This document shows, piece by piece, positions 41,138 to 50,039 of a stretch of 64,000 nucleotides of DNA (position 1 is its first letter; every line of letters starts with the position of its first letter). The position numbers were made by a program, and so were the translations under genes. The notes under the pieces are model-generated. The model was not told where the DNA came from. It did no database searches and saw only the letters and a list, made by a program, of their open reading frames with translations. The DNA comes from Devosia oryziradicis (GTDB taxonomy: Bacteria; Pseudomonadota; Alphaproteobacteria; Rhizobiales; Devosiaceae), in contig NZ_CP068047.1 in assembly GCF_016698645.1 (NCBI RefSeq), positions 1,027,001 to 1,091,000 of the forward strand. The letters run 5' to 3'.

Positions 41138-42711
41138 AGCGCTTCGCCCAATTGCTCGAACTTCTGGCGCTCACGCCGTCGCGCACGCGCAAGCTGAGCG
41201 CGCTGACGCAGTATTTCCGCGAGGTGCCCGACCCAGACCGCGGCTATGCGCTGGCGGTGCTGACGGGCGCGCTGACGTTTCGCAATGTGAAGCCGGCTCT
41301 GCTCAAGGACATCGTGCTGCGCGAGGTCGATCCGACGCTGTTCGCCATGAGCTACGACTATGTCGGCGATCTGGGCGAGACCATCGCGCTGATCTGGCCG
41401 CATCACGGGGCGGATGGGGACCTGCCGTCTCTCACCGACCTCATCGAGCTGTTCAACACGACCAGCAAGAACGAGTTGCCCAGGCTGATTGCGGCTTTGC
41501 TGACGCAGGCCGATATCAACGAGCGCTGGGCGGTGGTGAAGCTGGCGACGGGGGCATTGCGCATCGGGGTCTCGGCGCGGCTGGCCAAAACGGCGCTGAG
41601 CGAAATGAGCGGCGTCGACGTGCAGGAGATCGAGGAAGTGTGGCACGGGCTCAAGGTGCCCTATACCGACCTCTTCGCCTGGCTAGACGGCAAGGCGCCG
41701 CGGCCCGATATCGACCAGTCGGCGCGGTTCCATCCGCTGATGCTGAGCAACCCGATCGACGAGGAAAAGGACCTGGCCAAGCTCGACCCCAAGGATTTCT
41801 CGGCCGAGTGGAAGTGGGACGGCATTCGCGTGCAACTGGTACTGGGGGGCGGGACGGTGTCGCTGTTCTCGCGGACGGGCGACGACATCGCCAATTCCTT
41901 CCCCGACATCGTCGAGAATGTGCATGGGCGGGCGGTCCTGGACGGGGAATTGCTGGTCGGCAAGGATTTTGAGCCAGGCAGCTTCAACGAGCTGCAGCAG
42001 CGGCTCAACAAAAAGGTGGCGTCGGCCAAGCATCTCAAGGACAGCCCGGCCTTCATCCGCGTCTATGACATGCTGTTCGATGGGCGCGAGGATATCCGCA
42101 CGTTGAGCTGGACCGAGCGGCGCGCCCGGCTCGAAGCCTGGTTTGCGGCCAATCCGCAGACACGGCTCGACCTTTCCGAGGTGCTGCCGTTCGGCGACTG
42201 GGACGACCTGGCCGCGCAGCGGCGGCAAGGCGCCGACGAGCATGGGCATGAAGGGGTGATGATCAAGCTCAGAAGCTCGCCCTATGTGCCGGGGCGGCCC
42301 AAGGGGTACTGGTTCAAGTGGAAGCGCGATCCCAACGTGGTCGACGCCGTGCTGATGTATGCGCAGCGGGGGCATGGCAAACGCAGTTCGTTCTATTCGG
42401 ACTATACGTTCGGCGTGTGGAAGGGGAACGAGATCGTCCCTGTCGGTAAGGCCTATTTCGGCTTTACCGACGAGGAACTGAAACAGCTCGACAAGTGGAT
42501 CCGGGCCAATACGCTGCAGGCCTTCGGGCCGGTGCGCGAGGTGCGCAAGGAACTGGTGTTCGAGGTGGCGTTCGACTCGGCGCAGGAGTCGACGCGGCAC
42601 AAGTCGGGCGTGGCGCTGCGCTTTCCGCGCATCAGCCGCATCCGCTGGGACAAGCCGGCGAGCGAAGCGGCGACGCTGGAGGATATGATGGTGTTTGTGG
42701 GGGCGACTTAG
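41134..42711 (+). CDS. ATP-dependent DNA ligase
   Basis: A 525-residue ligase, with an N-terminal DNA-binding domain (about 1-190), an adenylation domain with nucleotide-accepting Lys227 in EWKWDGIR, and an OB-fold from about 410. Motif III VRVYD-type FIRVYDMLFDG, motif IV HEGVMIKLRSSPY and motif V WFKWKR are intact. It differs from the essential NAD-dependent LigA and is taken to work in repair with the upstream nuclease, to which it is coupled. In many bacteria a DEXH helicase and a phosphoesterase join this cluster; they are absent here. Confidence 0.94.
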   Translation: MKRFAQLLELLALTPSRTRKLSALTQYFREVPDPDRGYALAVLTGALTFRNVKPALLKDIVLREVDPTLFAMSYDYVGDLGETIALIWPHHGADGDLPSLTDLIELFNTTSKNELPRLIAALLTQADINERWAVVKLATGALRIGVSARLAKTALSEMSGVDVQEIEEVWHGLKVPYTDLFAWLDGKAPRPDIDQSARFHPLMLSNPIDEEKDLAKLDPKDFSAEWKWDGIRVQLVLGGGTVSLFSRTGDDIANSFPDIVENVHGRAVLDGELLVGKDFEPGSFNELQQRLNKKVASAKHLKDSPAFIRVYDMLFDGREDIRTLSWTERRARLEAWFAANPQTRLDLSEVLPFGDWDDLAAQRRQGADEHGHEGVMIKLRSSPYVPGRPKGYWFKWKRDPNVVDAVLMYAQRGHGKRSSFYSDYTFGVWKGNEIVPVGKAYFGFTDEELKQLDKWIRANTLQAFGPVREVRKELVFEVAFDSAQESTRHKSGVALRFPRISRIRWDKPASEAATLEDMMVFVGAT

Positions 42712-43005
42712 ATGTCATCGCGATCGATCAACGAGAAGCTGGTGGCGCTGGCCAAGCAGATGGAAGCGGCCGCCGAGGCAATGGACTTCGAGGAAGCGAC
42801 GCGTCTTCGCAACGAAATTGCAAGGATCAAGGGCGAGGCGCCGGTGGCGCCGGGCGATCCCGATACGGTGACCGTGGGCCAGCCGCCGCCGGGGGCCATG
42901 GGGCTGGGCACGCAGGTGCCGGTGCGGCAACCGCCCAAAGGCTGGGTCAAGCCGAAGAAGCCGGATTTGATGACGAAGAATATCAAGCCGCGCGGCGGGC
43001 GTTAG
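42712..43005 (+). CDS. UVR (UvrB/UvrC) motif-containing protein
   Basis: A 97-residue protein. Residues 6-40 (NEKLVALAKQMEAAAEAMDF followed by EEATRLRNEIARIK) are a clear UVR motif, the helical hairpin by which UvrB and UvrC meet. The rest is proline- and glycine-rich, ending in a basic tail (KPKKPDLMTKNIKPRGGR). The ATG directly follows the ligase stop, so it belongs to the same transcript. A link to nucleotide-excision repair or to protein-protein contact with the ligase is an inference. Confidence 0.8.
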   Translation: MSSRSINEKLVALAKQMEAAAEAMDFEEATRLRNEIARIKGEAPVAPGDPDTVTVGQPPPGAMGLGTQVPVRQPPKGWVKPKKPDLMTKNIKPRGGR

Positions 43006-43007
43006 GG

Positions 43008-43400
43008 CTAGCCCGCCTTCTCCAGCCGCTCGTCGGCCAGCTTCTTGATTTCCTTGAGTTCGGAAATGGTCGTCTGCAGATCCTGGAGTTGCGCCTCCAG
43101 CGAGACCAGGCGCTCGTCGATCTTGGCGGTGAGCAACTGGACCTGCTGGCTGCGGTTGGCGTCGTAGAGGCTGAGATAGTCGGAGATGTCGCGCAGCGAA
43201 AAGCCCAGGCGCTTGCCGCGCAGGATGAGGATCAACCGGGCGCGGTCGCGGCGGCGAAAGATGCGGGTGGCGCCGACGCGTTCGGGGGCGAGCAGGCCCT
43301 TGGCTTCGTAGAAGCGGATGGCGCGGGTCGAGATGCCGAACTCCTTGGCGAGATCGGCAATGGCGAACAGGTCGCGGTTTTCGGGGACGGAGCGGTTCAC
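43008..43400 (-). CDS. MerR family regulator, LiuR-like
   Basis: A 130-residue MerR protein with an N-terminal winged helix (FAIADLAKEFGISTRAIRFYEAKGLLAPER) and a dimerising coiled coil (QVQLLTAKIDERLVSLEAQLQDLQTTISELK). No metal-binding cysteines are seen. LiuR-type regulators control fatty-acid and branched-chain amino-acid degradation in alphaproteobacteria, which fits its place behind fadD (GTGA overlap) and the matching operators at 45176 and 45267. The start is GTG at 43400. LiuR assignment rests on context and wording. Confidence 0.85.
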   Translation of the reverse strand: MNRSVPENRDLFAIADLAKEFGISTRAIRFYEAKGLLAPERVGATRIFRRRDRARLILILRGKRLGFSLRDISDYLSLYDANRSQQVQLLTAKIDERLVSLEAQLQDLQTTISELKEIKKLADERLEKAG

Positions 43401-45106
43401 TTTTTGGCTCGTGTCTGGGCGTATTCCTCGCGCAGCTCTTTCTTGGAGAGCTTGCCGATGAGCGTTTTGGGAAGGGCGTCCTTGAAGATGATCTGCTTGG
43501 GCATCTCGATCTTGTTGAGGCGCTCGGAGAGATACTTCTTGAGGGCTTCCTCACCGATGGTGTGGCCGGCCTTGAGCTTGACGAAGGCGACCGGCGCTTC
43601 GCCGCGATACTCGTCCGGCACGCCGATGACGTTGGTTTCCTCGACGGCCTCATGGGCCATCAGCGCCTCCTCGATGACGCGGGGATAGACGTTGAAGCCC
43701 GAGCAGATGATGAGGTCCTTGATGCGATCGACCAGGAAGACGTAGCCGTCCTCGTCCATGTGCCCGACGTCGCCGGTGCGCAGCCAGCCATCCATGAAGG
43801 CGTCGCGGCTGGCTTCCTCGTTGCCGTAGTAGCCGGACATGACCTGCGGCCCCTTGACCTGGAGTTCGCCATTCTCGCCGATGCCGACCGGCTTGCCGGT
43901 GTCGATATCGACAAAGCGGATATCGGTGCCGGGGAGGGGCAGGCCGATGGACATGGGCTTGCTTGGCACGCGCAGGGCGGCGCAGCAGACCACCGGGGAC
44001 GCCTCGGTGAGGCCATAGCCTTCGGCGAGAATGGCCTTGGACTTCTTGCCGAAATCGGCCCGGATCTCGTCGGAAAGGGCGGCGCCGCCTGATATCGCCA
44101 CCTCCAGGCTCGCCAGCTGTGCGGTATCCACGCTGTCGGCGCGGGCAATGGCATTGAGCAGGGTCGGCACGGCGGGCAGGACATTGGCGCGGGTGCGCGC
44201 GAAGATGTTGAGCAGCGCCTTGAGCTCGAAGCGCGGCAGCATGACGACCTGCGTGCCGTTGCAGAGCGGCACGTTCATGCAGACCGTCATGGCGAAGATG
44301 TGAAAGAAGGGCAGGACGGCGACGACCTTGGAGGGTGGGTAGAACAGGCCACAACCCCATTTGTCGATCTGGCTCATATTGGCCGCGATATTGGCGTGGC
44401 TGAGGAGGGCTCCCTTGGGCACGCCCGTGGTGCCGCCAGTATACTGCTGCACCGCGATGTCGTTGTGCGGATCGATCACCACGGCGTCGGGCGTTTCGTT
44501 GCGGGCGATCATGGCGCTGAAATGGGCGACGCGGTCGGCGATGGGGGAGGCGCTAAGCCTGGCCAGGTCCTTGCGCTTGGCGAGCGAGAACAGCACCTTC
44601 TTGACCAGCGGCAGCGCGTCGGGGAAGTGGCAGACCACCAGCGACTTGACGTGGCCGGCCTCGACCAGCTTCTCGGCCTTTTCGTAGATCTGCTGCAGGT
44701 CAAGCGTGATCATCACATCGGCGCCGGCATTGGCGGTGATGTGGCTGAGCTCGTGGACCGTATAGAGCGGATTGCAGTTGACCACCGTGCCGCCGGCGCG
44801 GAGCACGCCGTAATAGGCGATGGGGTAGAATGGCGTGTTGGGCAGCATCAGCGCGACGCGGCTACCCTTCTTGACACCGAACTGATGCTGCAGCGCGCCG
44901 GCAAAGGCGATGATCTTCTTGGCCAGGTCACCGAAACTGGTGGTGTGTCCCAGGAAATCCAGCGCGACGGCGGAAGGGTTGCGGGCGCAGGCGGCCAGGA
45001 CCTGTTCATGCACCGGGCGGGTGTCGATCTGGACGTCCCAGACAATGCCGTCCGGATAAGAAGCGATCCAGGGACGAAGCGGCGCGTCGGTGTCTAGCGT
45101 AGCCAT
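43397..45106 (-). CDS. fadD: Long-chain fatty-acid-CoA ligase
   Basis: A 569-residue acyl-CoA synthetase that activates fatty acids with ATP and CoA for beta-oxidation. The AMP-binding loop YTGGTTGVPKGALLSH (about residues 218-233), EGYGLTEASPVVC, the TGDVGHMDEDGYVFLVDRIKD hinge region and the terminal catalytic lysine segment LPKTLIGKLSKKELRE are intact. It starts at ATG 45106 with a GGAGG-type site upstream. Its transcript includes the MerR regulator. A MerR-type operator lies 70 bases upstream. Confidence 0.93.
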   Translation of the reverse strand: MATLDTDAPLRPWIASYPDGIVWDVQIDTRPVHEQVLAACARNPSAVALDFLGHTTSFGDLAKKIIAFAGALQHQFGVKKGSRVALMLPNTPFYPIAYYGVLRAGGTVVNCNPLYTVHELSHITANAGADVMITLDLQQIYEKAEKLVEAGHVKSLVVCHFPDALPLVKKVLFSLAKRKDLARLSASPIADRVAHFSAMIARNETPDAVVIDPHNDIAVQQYTGGTTGVPKGALLSHANIAANMSQIDKWGCGLFYPPSKVVAVLPFFHIFAMTVCMNVPLCNGTQVVMLPRFELKALLNIFARTRANVLPAVPTLLNAIARADSVDTAQLASLEVAISGGAALSDEIRADFGKKSKAILAEGYGLTEASPVVCCAALRVPSKPMSIGLPLPGTDIRFVDIDTGKPVGIGENGELQVKGPQVMSGYYGNEEASRDAFMDGWLRTGDVGHMDEDGYVFLVDRIKDLIICSGFNVYPRVIEEALMAHEAVEETNVIGVPDEYRGEAPVAFVKLKAGHTIGEEALKKYLSERLNKIEMPKQIIFKDALPKTLIGKLSKKELREEYAQTRAKK

Positions 45107-45175
45107 GGTTTCCTCCGGTCGCCACTTGTCGGCGCGTGGGCTTGGCGCCCATCAGGGTGACGAATATTTCATGGC

Positions 45176-45192
45176 TTTACGTTAGCGTCAAA
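45176..45192 (-). promoter_or_regulatory. Candidate LiuR-type operator of fadD
   Basis: Read on the minus strand the site is TTTGACGCTAACGTAAA, an imperfect palindrome whose TTGACG can serve as -35 for fadD. It aligns base for base with the site at 45267 except in the centre. Confidence 0.62.
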
Positions 45193-45266
45193 TAGATGCC
45201 CGAACTTTGGGAGAGGTTCGGAGTTGACGTGAGGGGCAGGCTAACAGTGAACGTAAACGGCGCTTG

Positions 45267-45284
45267 GTTGACGTATACGTAAAC
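45267..45284 (+). promoter_or_regulatory. Candidate LiuR-type operator of fadE
   Basis: GTTGACGTATACGTAAAC is palindromic with one mismatch and includes the -35-like TTGACG, the usual MerR arrangement. A further half-site, ACGTAAAC, lies at 45251-45258. It faces fadE, 145 bases downstream. Confidence 0.65.
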
Positions 45285-45428
45285 CTTGCTAGACTGCCTC
45301 AACAACAAGGGTGCTCCGCGCTATGATCCCGGCGCGGCAGGCCCAGTGACCAAGCCGGACGATTCGGCGATCGGTCTGACGTTCAGGGATTGGTCGCGCG
45401 TTGAGCGCGACACCATGGAGGGCATGCC

Positions 45429-47897
45429 GTGACCTTTGCGCTTATCGCGATCAGCCTCATCGTCTTCGCCACGCTCGCCATGCGGGAAAGCCCGCTCTGG
45501 CAATGGGGCGTGGCGTTCCTGGGCATCGGGCTGCTTTCGGGGCTCGATTTTCCGGCGACCGGTATCAGCTACGGGCTGGGTGCGGGCAGCTGGGTGCTGC
45601 TGGCGATCGGTGTGCTGCTGCTGGTTCTCAGCGTCGAGGCAATCCGTAAGCCGCTGCTGATCACGCCCATCTATGGCGCCGTCAAATCCATCTTGCCCAA
45701 GGTGAGCCGGACCGAACAGGAAGCGCTCGATGCCGGCACGGTCGGCTGGGATGCCGAACTGTTTTCCGGCCGGCCGGACTGGAGCAAACTCAATGCCATC
45801 CGTCCGCTGACCCTCACCGCCGAAGAGCAGTCATTCCTCGACAACGAGACCGAGACGGTCTGCTCGATGATCGACGACTGGGACATCCGCAACAACCGCG
45901 CCGACCTCAGCCCTGAAGTTTGGCAGTATCTCAAGGACAAAGGGTTCCTCGGCATGCTGATCGCCAAGGAGCATGGCGGCCTGGGCTTTGGCGCGCAGGC
46001 GCAATCAATGATCGTCTCCAAGATCGCCAGCCGGTCTGTCGCAGCAGGCATCACGGTCATGGTGCCCAACTCGCTCGGGCCCGGAGAATTGCTGGAAAAG
46101 TACGGCACGGAGAGTCAAAAAGAAAAGTATCTCGGGCGCCTGGCCAAGGGCCTCGAAGTGCCCTGCTTTGCGCTGACGGGCGTCCATTCCGGCTCGGATG
46201 CTGGCGGCATGCGGGACTATGGCACGGTCACCAAGGGCATGTACCAGGGCAAGGAAGTGCTGGGCGTCCGCCTGAGCTTTGACAAGCGCTACATTACGCT
46301 GGCGCCGATCGCGACGCTGGTGGGTCTGGCCTTCATCCTCGAGGATCCGGACAATCATCTCGGCCGTGGCAAGGATATCGGCATCACCCTGGCGCTGGTG
46401 CCGCATGACCATCCGGGCGTCGATATCGGGCGGCGGCATTTCCCGGCGCGCCAGGCGTTCATGAACGGGCCAGTGCGCGGCAAGGACGTCTTCATCCCGA
46501 TGGATTTCCTTATCGGGGGCATCGACTATGCCGGCCAGGGCTGGCGCATGCTGATGGAATGCCTGTCGACCGGGCGCGCCATTTCGCTGCCGGCCATCGG
46601 CTCGATCTCGATCAAGCAGACACTCCGCACGACCTCGGCCTATGCCCGCGTGCGGCGGCAATTCGGCATTCCGGTCGGCATCATGGAAGGCGTGGCGGAG
46701 CCGCTCGGCGAGATGGTCAAGCGCGCCTACACCTTCGAGGCGTCGCGGCGGCTGACGGCGTCGATGGTCGATGAAGGGCAGCGGCCGGCGGTGATCTCGG
46801 CGCTGCTCAAATATCGCACAACGGAGGCCATGCGCGAGAGCATGGACAATGCTTTCGACATCCATGGCGGCCGCGCCATCCAGGACGGACCGAGCAACTA
46901 TCTGTTCGGTGCCTACATGGCCCTGCCAGTCGCCATCACCGTCGAGGGCGCCAATATTCTGACGCGCACGCTAATGACGTTTGCGCAGGGCGTGCTGCGC
47001 GCGCACCCCTTCCTTTACAAGGAAATCGAGGCGGCGCAGAACAAGGACCGCAAGACGGGGCTCGACCAGTTCGACAGCGCCTTTGGTGGCCATACCAAGT
47101 TCATGCTGCGCAATATTGCGGCGAGCTTCCTGCACGGCCTTTCCAATGGCGCGTTTGCTTCAACGCCCAACCAGGGGCCGATGGCGGGCTGGTATCGCAG
47201 GCTCCATCGGTACTCGCAGGACTTCGCGTTGGTCGCCGATTGGACCACCGTGTTCCTAGGCGGCCAGCTCAAGCGCAAGCAGAAGATCTCGGGCCGCATG
47301 GCCGATATCCTGTCCGACCTTTACCTGATGTCGGCCGTGCTGCGCCGCTTCGAGGACGAGGGCCGCATTGCCGAGGACAAGCCGCTGGTCGACGCGATCA
47401 TGGAAGACCTCATCGCGTCGATCGAAAAGAGCCTTGGCGAGGTGTTTGCGAACTTCCCCAATGGGCTGTTTGCCCGGGCTATGCGCGTACTGTGCTTCCC
47501 GCTGGGGCGGCACGCCAAGCGGGCCAGCGACCGGGTAAACTATCGCTTCGTGCGGGCCGTGCTGCGGCCCGGTGAATTCCGCGACCGGCTGACCACAGGC
47601 GCCTATGTGTCGATGGATCCCAACGACATCACAGGCGTGCTCGAAGACGCGTTCATCAAGGTCACCGAGGCTGAGGAGATCGAGGCCAGGTTCGTCAAGG
47701 CCGCCCGCAAGGGCGTGATCGAGCGGCGGCTGGATCGAGACGCGATCGACGACGCGGTGGCGGCGGGTGTGCTCAACGGCAACGAAGCCGGCATTATGCG
47801 CGCGGCGGACGAAGCCACCAACCGGGTGGTGAAGGTGGATGATTTCGCGCCGGATGAACTGGTTGCACCCGCCAAGCATCGGGTGGCGGCGGAGTAG
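45429..47897 (+). CDS. fadE: Acyl-CoA dehydrogenase, FadE type
   Basis: An 822-residue acyl-CoA dehydrogenase of the large FadE form, which makes the first double bond in beta-oxidation with FAD. Two N-terminal membrane helices (about 2-18 and 55-75) precede the dehydrogenase core (about 120-560); GMLIAKEHGGLGFGAQAQS, CFALTGVHSGSDAG and the region DIHGGRAIQDGPSNYLFGAY are characteristic. The C-terminal FadE domain (about 560-800) is complete. The start is GTG at 45429 with GGAGGG six bases upstream. It opens a three- to four-gene operon with a family B repeat between it and the next gene. Confidence 0.93.
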   Translation: MTFALIAISLIVFATLAMRESPLWQWGVAFLGIGLLSGLDFPATGISYGLGAGSWVLLAIGVLLLVLSVEAIRKPLLITPIYGAVKSILPKVSRTEQEALDAGTVGWDAELFSGRPDWSKLNAIRPLTLTAEEQSFLDNETETVCSMIDDWDIRNNRADLSPEVWQYLKDKGFLGMLIAKEHGGLGFGAQAQSMIVSKIASRSVAAGITVMVPNSLGPGELLEKYGTESQKEKYLGRLAKGLEVPCFALTGVHSGSDAGGMRDYGTVTKGMYQGKEVLGVRLSFDKRYITLAPIATLVGLAFILEDPDNHLGRGKDIGITLALVPHDHPGVDIGRRHFPARQAFMNGPVRGKDVFIPMDFLIGGIDYAGQGWRMLMECLSTGRAISLPAIGSISIKQTLRTTSAYARVRRQFGIPVGIMEGVAEPLGEMVKRAYTFEASRRLTASMVDEGQRPAVISALLKYRTTEAMRESMDNAFDIHGGRAIQDGPSNYLFGAYMALPVAITVEGANILTRTLMTFAQGVLRAHPFLYKEIEAAQNKDRKTGLDQFDSAFGGHTKFMLRNIAASFLHGLSNGAFASTPNQGPMAGWYRRLHRYSQDFALVADWTTVFLGGQLKRKQKISGRMADILSDLYLMSAVLRRFEDEGRIAEDKPLVDAIMEDLIASIEKSLGEVFANFPNGLFARAMRVLCFPLGRHAKRASDRVNYRFVRAVLRPGEFRDRLTTGAYVSMDPNDITGVLEDAFIKVTEAEEIEARFVKAARKGVIERRLDRDAIDDAVAAGVLNGNEAGIMRAADEATNRVVKVDDFAPDELVAPAKHRVAAE

Positions 47898-47922
47898 TAA
47901 ACGCAGCAGGTTGGACCTGCGT

Positions 47923-48022
47923 CTCCCTCCCCCTTGTGGGGAGGGACCAAGGGTGGGGTTCTCTCCGCAGACGCGGTGCCAGGATACCCCCACCCTCAAT
48001 CCCTCCCCACAAGGGGAGGGAG
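47923..48022. repeat. Family B repeat, copy 5, within the fad operon
   Basis: CTCCCTCCCCCTTGTGGGGA at the left and TCCCTCCCCACAAGGGGAGG at the right, with inner AAGGGTGGGG / CCCCACCCT, face each other across about 30 bases. It lies between fadE and the next fad gene, so it would be part of the mRNA. Confidence 0.82.
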
Positions 48023-48076
48023 GCCGTCCGGTGGATGGGCGGGAATGGCGGAAAGCCGAAGGAGCGAGGAGACAGC

Positions 48077-50038
48077 ATGATCCAGCCGCAGATGCCCGAG
48101 ACCAAGAACTGGCGTTTCCACCGCGATGTGGAGAACCTGGGCTGGTTGACCATCGATACGCCCGGCGCCCCGGTGAACACGCTCAGCCGCGAAGCGATCA
48201 TGGAGCTTGAGCAACTCGTCGGCCGGTTCGAGGAACTGGCGCAGACCGGCGAGCTGGCGGGTGTCATCCTCCTCAGTGGCAAGGATAGCGGCTTCATCGC
48301 CGGCGCCGATGTCAGCGAATTCGACGCGATGAGTGATTTCTCGGTGCTGCCGGAGGCGCTTAGGCGCACCCATGCGCTGTTTGCGCGGATCGAAAATCTC
48401 AAGATCCCGGTCGTCGCCGGTATTCATGGCTTCTGCCTGGGCGGCGGTCTCGAGCTGGCTTTGGCTTGCCACTATCGCGTGGCGGTCAATGACGACAAGA
48501 CGCGTATCGGCTTTCCCGAGGTGAACCTAGGCATCTTCCCCGGCTTCGGCGGCACGGGTCGGTCGATCCGTCAGGCCGGGCCCGTCGATGCCATGCAGAT
48601 CATGCTGACCGGGCGCATGCTAAAGGCCGGCGCGGCGCGGGGCATGAACCTGGTCGACAAGCTGGTGCGCCATCGCGACATGTTGCGCTGGGAAGCGCGC
48701 AAGGCCGTGCTGGGCAAGAAAAAGGCCACCGAGGCGGGCTTTGCCAAGAAGGTCATGGCGATGGGACCGCTCCGCGCCTATGTGGCCGGCAAGATGAAGG
48801 AGCAGGCCGGCAAGAAGGCGCGGCCCGAGCATTATCCGGCGCCGTTTGCCCTGATCGACCTGTTCGAAAAGCATGGTGATGACTGGCAGGCGATGATCCG
48901 CGGCGAGATCGACGCCTTCGTGCCGCTGATGGGGTCCGACACCGCGACCAATCTGCGCCGGGTGTTCTTTGCTTCCGAGGGGCTCAAGAAGCAGGGCACA
49001 AAGGGCGCCAGGTTTGCCCGCGTGCATGTGATCGGCGCAGGCGTGATGGGCGGCGATATCGCGGCCTGGTGTGCGCTGCGCGGCATGAGCGTGACGCTGC
49101 AGGATATCGACATGGAGCGCATCAAGCCGGCGCTGGACCGCGGCAAGAAGCTGTTCAAGAAGCGGCTGAAGAAAAAACACGAGGTCGATGCAGCCGTCAT
49201 GCGGCTCGAGGCCGATGTGGCTGGGAAGGGCGTTGCCCGGGCCGATGTGATCATCGAAGCGGTGGTCGAGAAGCTCGAGGTCAAGCAGGCCATTTTCAGT
49301 GGGCTCGAAGGCAAGCTCAAGCCGGGCGCCATCATGGCGACCAATACGTCTTCGATCGAGCTGGAACGCATTGCCGAGGCGCTCAAGGACCCCGCGCGGC
49401 TGATCGGGCTGCACTTCTTCAACCCAGTGGCGCAGCTGCCGTTGGTCGAGGTGATCCGCTCTACCTTCAACACCGATGCCGAAATCGGCAAGGGCGCGGC
49501 GTTTGCGCTGGCCATCGGCAAGTCGCCGGTAGTGGTCAAGTCGGCGCCGGGATTCCTCGTCAACCGGGTGCTCATGCCCTACATGCTGGGCGCGGTGCAG
49601 CGGGTCGAAGCGGGCGAGAGCAAGGAACTGCTCGATGCGGCGGCGGTGGCGTTTGGCATGCCAATCGGGCCGATCGAGTTGATGGACACGGTCGGGCTCG
49701 ATGTCGGTCGCTCGGTAGCGACCGAGCTCAGACACGGCGTGCCCGAGGGCAGCCAGTTCGACCGGCTGGTCAAGGACGGCAAACTGGGCCGCAAGACCGG
49801 CGAAGGCTTCTACAAATGGGTCGATGGCAAGGCGCAGAAGGGCGAGACACCTGCCCATGCCGATCTGGCCGGGCTGGGCCGCGAACTGGTCAAGCCTTTG
49901 GTCGACATGACCGAGGTGGTGGTGGCCGAAGGCGTCGTCGCCAATGACACGCTGGCGGATATCGGGGTGATCATGGGGACGGGTTTTGCACCGTTCCTGG
50001 GTGGTCCGATGAAGGCGCGCAAGGACGGGAAGGCTTGA
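48077..50038 (+). CDS. 3-hydroxyacyl-CoA dehydrogenase/enoyl-CoA hydratase (FadB/FadJ-like)
   Basis: A 653-residue multifunctional beta-oxidation enzyme. The enoyl-CoA hydratase domain (about 10-200) has IAGADVSEFDAM, GFCLGGGLELALACHYRVA and FPEVNLGIFPGFGGT; the dehydrogenase has the NAD motif VIGAGVMGGDIAAW (about 316-330), catalytic His in HFFNPVAQLPLVEVI and the C-terminal GPIELMDTVGLDV. It is shorter than E. coli FadB (729) but similar to rhizobial versions. AGGAG lies five bases before the ATG at 48077. The thiolase gene follows after one base. Confidence 0.93.
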   Translation: MIQPQMPETKNWRFHRDVENLGWLTIDTPGAPVNTLSREAIMELEQLVGRFEELAQTGELAGVILLSGKDSGFIAGADVSEFDAMSDFSVLPEALRRTHALFARIENLKIPVVAGIHGFCLGGGLELALACHYRVAVNDDKTRIGFPEVNLGIFPGFGGTGRSIRQAGPVDAMQIMLTGRMLKAGAARGMNLVDKLVRHRDMLRWEARKAVLGKKKATEAGFAKKVMAMGPLRAYVAGKMKEQAGKKARPEHYPAPFALIDLFEKHGDDWQAMIRGEIDAFVPLMGSDTATNLRRVFFASEGLKKQGTKGARFARVHVIGAGVMGGDIAAWCALRGMSVTLQDIDMERIKPALDRGKKLFKKRLKKKHEVDAAVMRLEADVAGKGVARADVIIEAVVEKLEVKQAIFSGLEGKLKPGAIMATNTSSIELERIAEALKDPARLIGLHFFNPVAQLPLVEVIRSTFNTDAEIGKGAAFALAIGKSPVVVKSAPGFLVNRVLMPYMLGAVQRVEAGESKELLDAAAVAFGMPIGPIELMDTVGLDVGRSVATELRHGVPEGSQFDRLVKDGKLGRKTGEGFYKWVDGKAQKGETPAHADLAGLGRELVKPLVDMTEVVVAEGVVANDTLADIGVIMGTGFAPFLGGPMKARKDGKA

Positions 50039-50039
50039 T

